A stretch of DNA of 62,222 bases from Actinomycetota bacterium (lineage in GTDB: Bacteria; Actinomycetota; Actinomycetes; S36-B12; UBA5976). Under the pieces are notes generated by a model, which saw only the letters and a list, made by a program, of their open reading frames with translations, made no database searches and had not been told where the DNA came from. The position numbers and the translations under genes are program-made. Position 1 is the stretch's first letter, and each line of letters begins with the position of its first letter. The stretch is taken from assembly GCA_947448865.1 (NCBI GenBank), contig CANFOW010000004.1, forward strand, positions 1 to 62,222, given 5' to 3'. Below are positions 60,891-62,222 of the stretch, one piece after another.

Positions 60891-60926
60891 GTTCGTCCTC
60901 AGGCACTCACGAGAAAAGAGTTAGAC

Positions 60927-61694
60927 ATGGCAAATCCCACTCATCGTTTCGCAGACAAAGTAGTTGTTGTGACAGGAGCTGGTGGCGGTATCGGCACAGC
61001 AATTAGTCAACGCTTCGCATCCGAAGGCGCTCAAGTCATCGTCACAGACTCACACCTCGAGAACGCCAATGCCACCGTTGCGTTGATTCATGCGGATGGA
61101 GATCGCGCAGTAGCAATCGGCGCAGACATTTCTCAGGGCGACGAGTGTCGCACCTTGATAGACACAGTCATGGCAGACTTTGGCCGTATAGATGTGCTCG
61201 TGAACAATGCAGGCATTAATCGACGTGGACCGCTTCTTGAACTATCTGAAGACGACTGGCACACAACAATGGCCGTGAATGTTGATTCCATGTTTTATCT
61301 GTGTCGTGCTGCAATTCCACACATGATGACCCAAGGTGGCGGCGCAATTGTGAATACTGCTTCGCAGTGGGGTTTGCATCCCGCTCCAGGACACATTGCA
61401 TACAACGTGTCAAAAGCGGCTGTCGCAGCCTTCACACAAAATCTTGCACGTGATTACGCGCCTCATAACATTCGCGTTAACGCAGTGTGCCCTGGCGAAA
61501 TCGGAACTCCAATGTTACAAAAAGCTGCCGAACGTAAAGGACTCACTTTTGCGGACTTCGACAAAATGGTTCCATTCGGTCGAATTGGAAAACCAAGTGA
61601 AGTCGCTGCACTCGTTGCTTTTCTCGCGTCAGATGAAGCAGCCTTCATGTGTGGGTCACTCGTTGAGATTACGGGAGCACAACCGGTCGCGTAG
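60927..61694 (+). CDS. SDR family oxidoreductase
   Basis: VVVTGAGGGIGTAISQRFASEGAQVIV; NNAGIN; YNVSKAAV; Ser in NTASQWG. Confidence 0.92.
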   Translation: MANPTHRFADKVVVVTGAGGGIGTAISQRFASEGAQVIVTDSHLENANATVALIHADGDRAVAIGADISQGDECRTLIDTVMADFGRIDVLVNNAGINRRGPLLELSEDDWHTTMAVNVDSMFYLCRAAIPHMMTQGGGAIVNTASQWGLHPAPGHIAYNVSKAAVAAFTQNLARDYAPHNIRVNAVCPGEIGTPMLQKAAERKGLTFADFDKMVPFGRIGKPSEVAALVAFLASDEAAFMCGSLVEITGAQPVA

Positions 61695-61710
61695 TGACTA
61701 GTACTCACTC

Positions 61711-62222
61711 ATGACCATGAACATTGTCATTGTCTTCGTCACTGGAATTGTCGTTGGTGTTATCAACGGTCTTGCTGGTGGTTCGTCGATTATTTCTTAC
61801 CCTGTGCTCATGGCTGTGGGCCTAAATCCGCTGAGCGCTGTGGTCACAAATGCTGTTGGAGTAACGTCAGCGAATTTTTTTGCTCTTCGTGCTCACAAAA
61901 TTCCTTTTAAGAAATTGGTTCGCGATAATTCGACGCTCATTATCGTGTCAATCATTGGCACAATTGCCGGTGCACTCACACTCTTGAGTCAACCCATGAC
62001 TGTGCTAGAAAAAGTCATTCCGTTTCTCCTCTTGCTCGCATCGGCTACGTTGTTAATACCAATACCTGACCATGCAACAGGATTAAGTTCTCGAAATGAG
62101 CACGTTGCAATTTTTGGAACTGGACTGTACTGCGGATACTTTGGACCAGGACAAGGCTTGATGGTCCTCGCCACACTTGCTCGAGACGCACGTCGATCAC
62201 CGGCCACGTTAAACGTCACGAA
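61711..62222 (+). CDS. TauE/SafE family permease, partial (runs off window end)
   Basis: ATG at 61711, open to end: MTMNIVIVFVTGIVVGVINGLAGGSSIISYPVLMAVGLNPLSAVVTNAVGVTSANFF; absent from ORF track because no stop is in the window. Confidence 0.88.
   Translation, partial: MTMNIVIVFVTGIVVGVINGLAGGSSIISYPVLMAVGLNPLSAVVTNAVGVTSANFFALRAHKIPFKKLVRDNSTLIIVSIIGTIAGALTLLSQPMTVLEKVIPFLLLLASATLLIPIPDHATGLSSRNEHVAIFGTGLYCGYFGPGQGLMVLATLARDARRSPATLNVT

Overview
This 62 kb window is gene-dense and looks like the chromosome of a small-genome, low-to-mid GC aquatic actinobacterium. That placement is inference from gene content: actinorhodopsin-type gene, PucR/FasR-like regulator next to fabD-fabH-acpP-fabF-accD, DUF3145, DUF3052, aceE. 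Most of it is ordinary metabolism: polyphosphate glucokinase end, tgt/yhhQ, metF, pxpABC, argG, transporters, RNB nuclease, aceE, fatty acid synthesis, and a menC/NSAR-like gene. The clearest unusual region is about 31.1-38.1 kb. Here the 3' end of the RNase P RNA gene (rnpB, minus strand) recurs as 29-31 bp direct copies at 36022-36050 and 32925-32955. The copies bound two integrase-less cargo segments. One holds a single BspA/DUF285 repeat surface protein. The other holds a class II HDAC-like gene plus several N-terminally truncated gene fragments. Just beyond lies an actinorhodopsin reading frame lacking helices A and B. A second notable item is a FabD with a C-terminal biotinyl/lipoyl-like domain in which the modified lysine position reads Arg. 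Annotation is by eye from translations; no homology searches were run.
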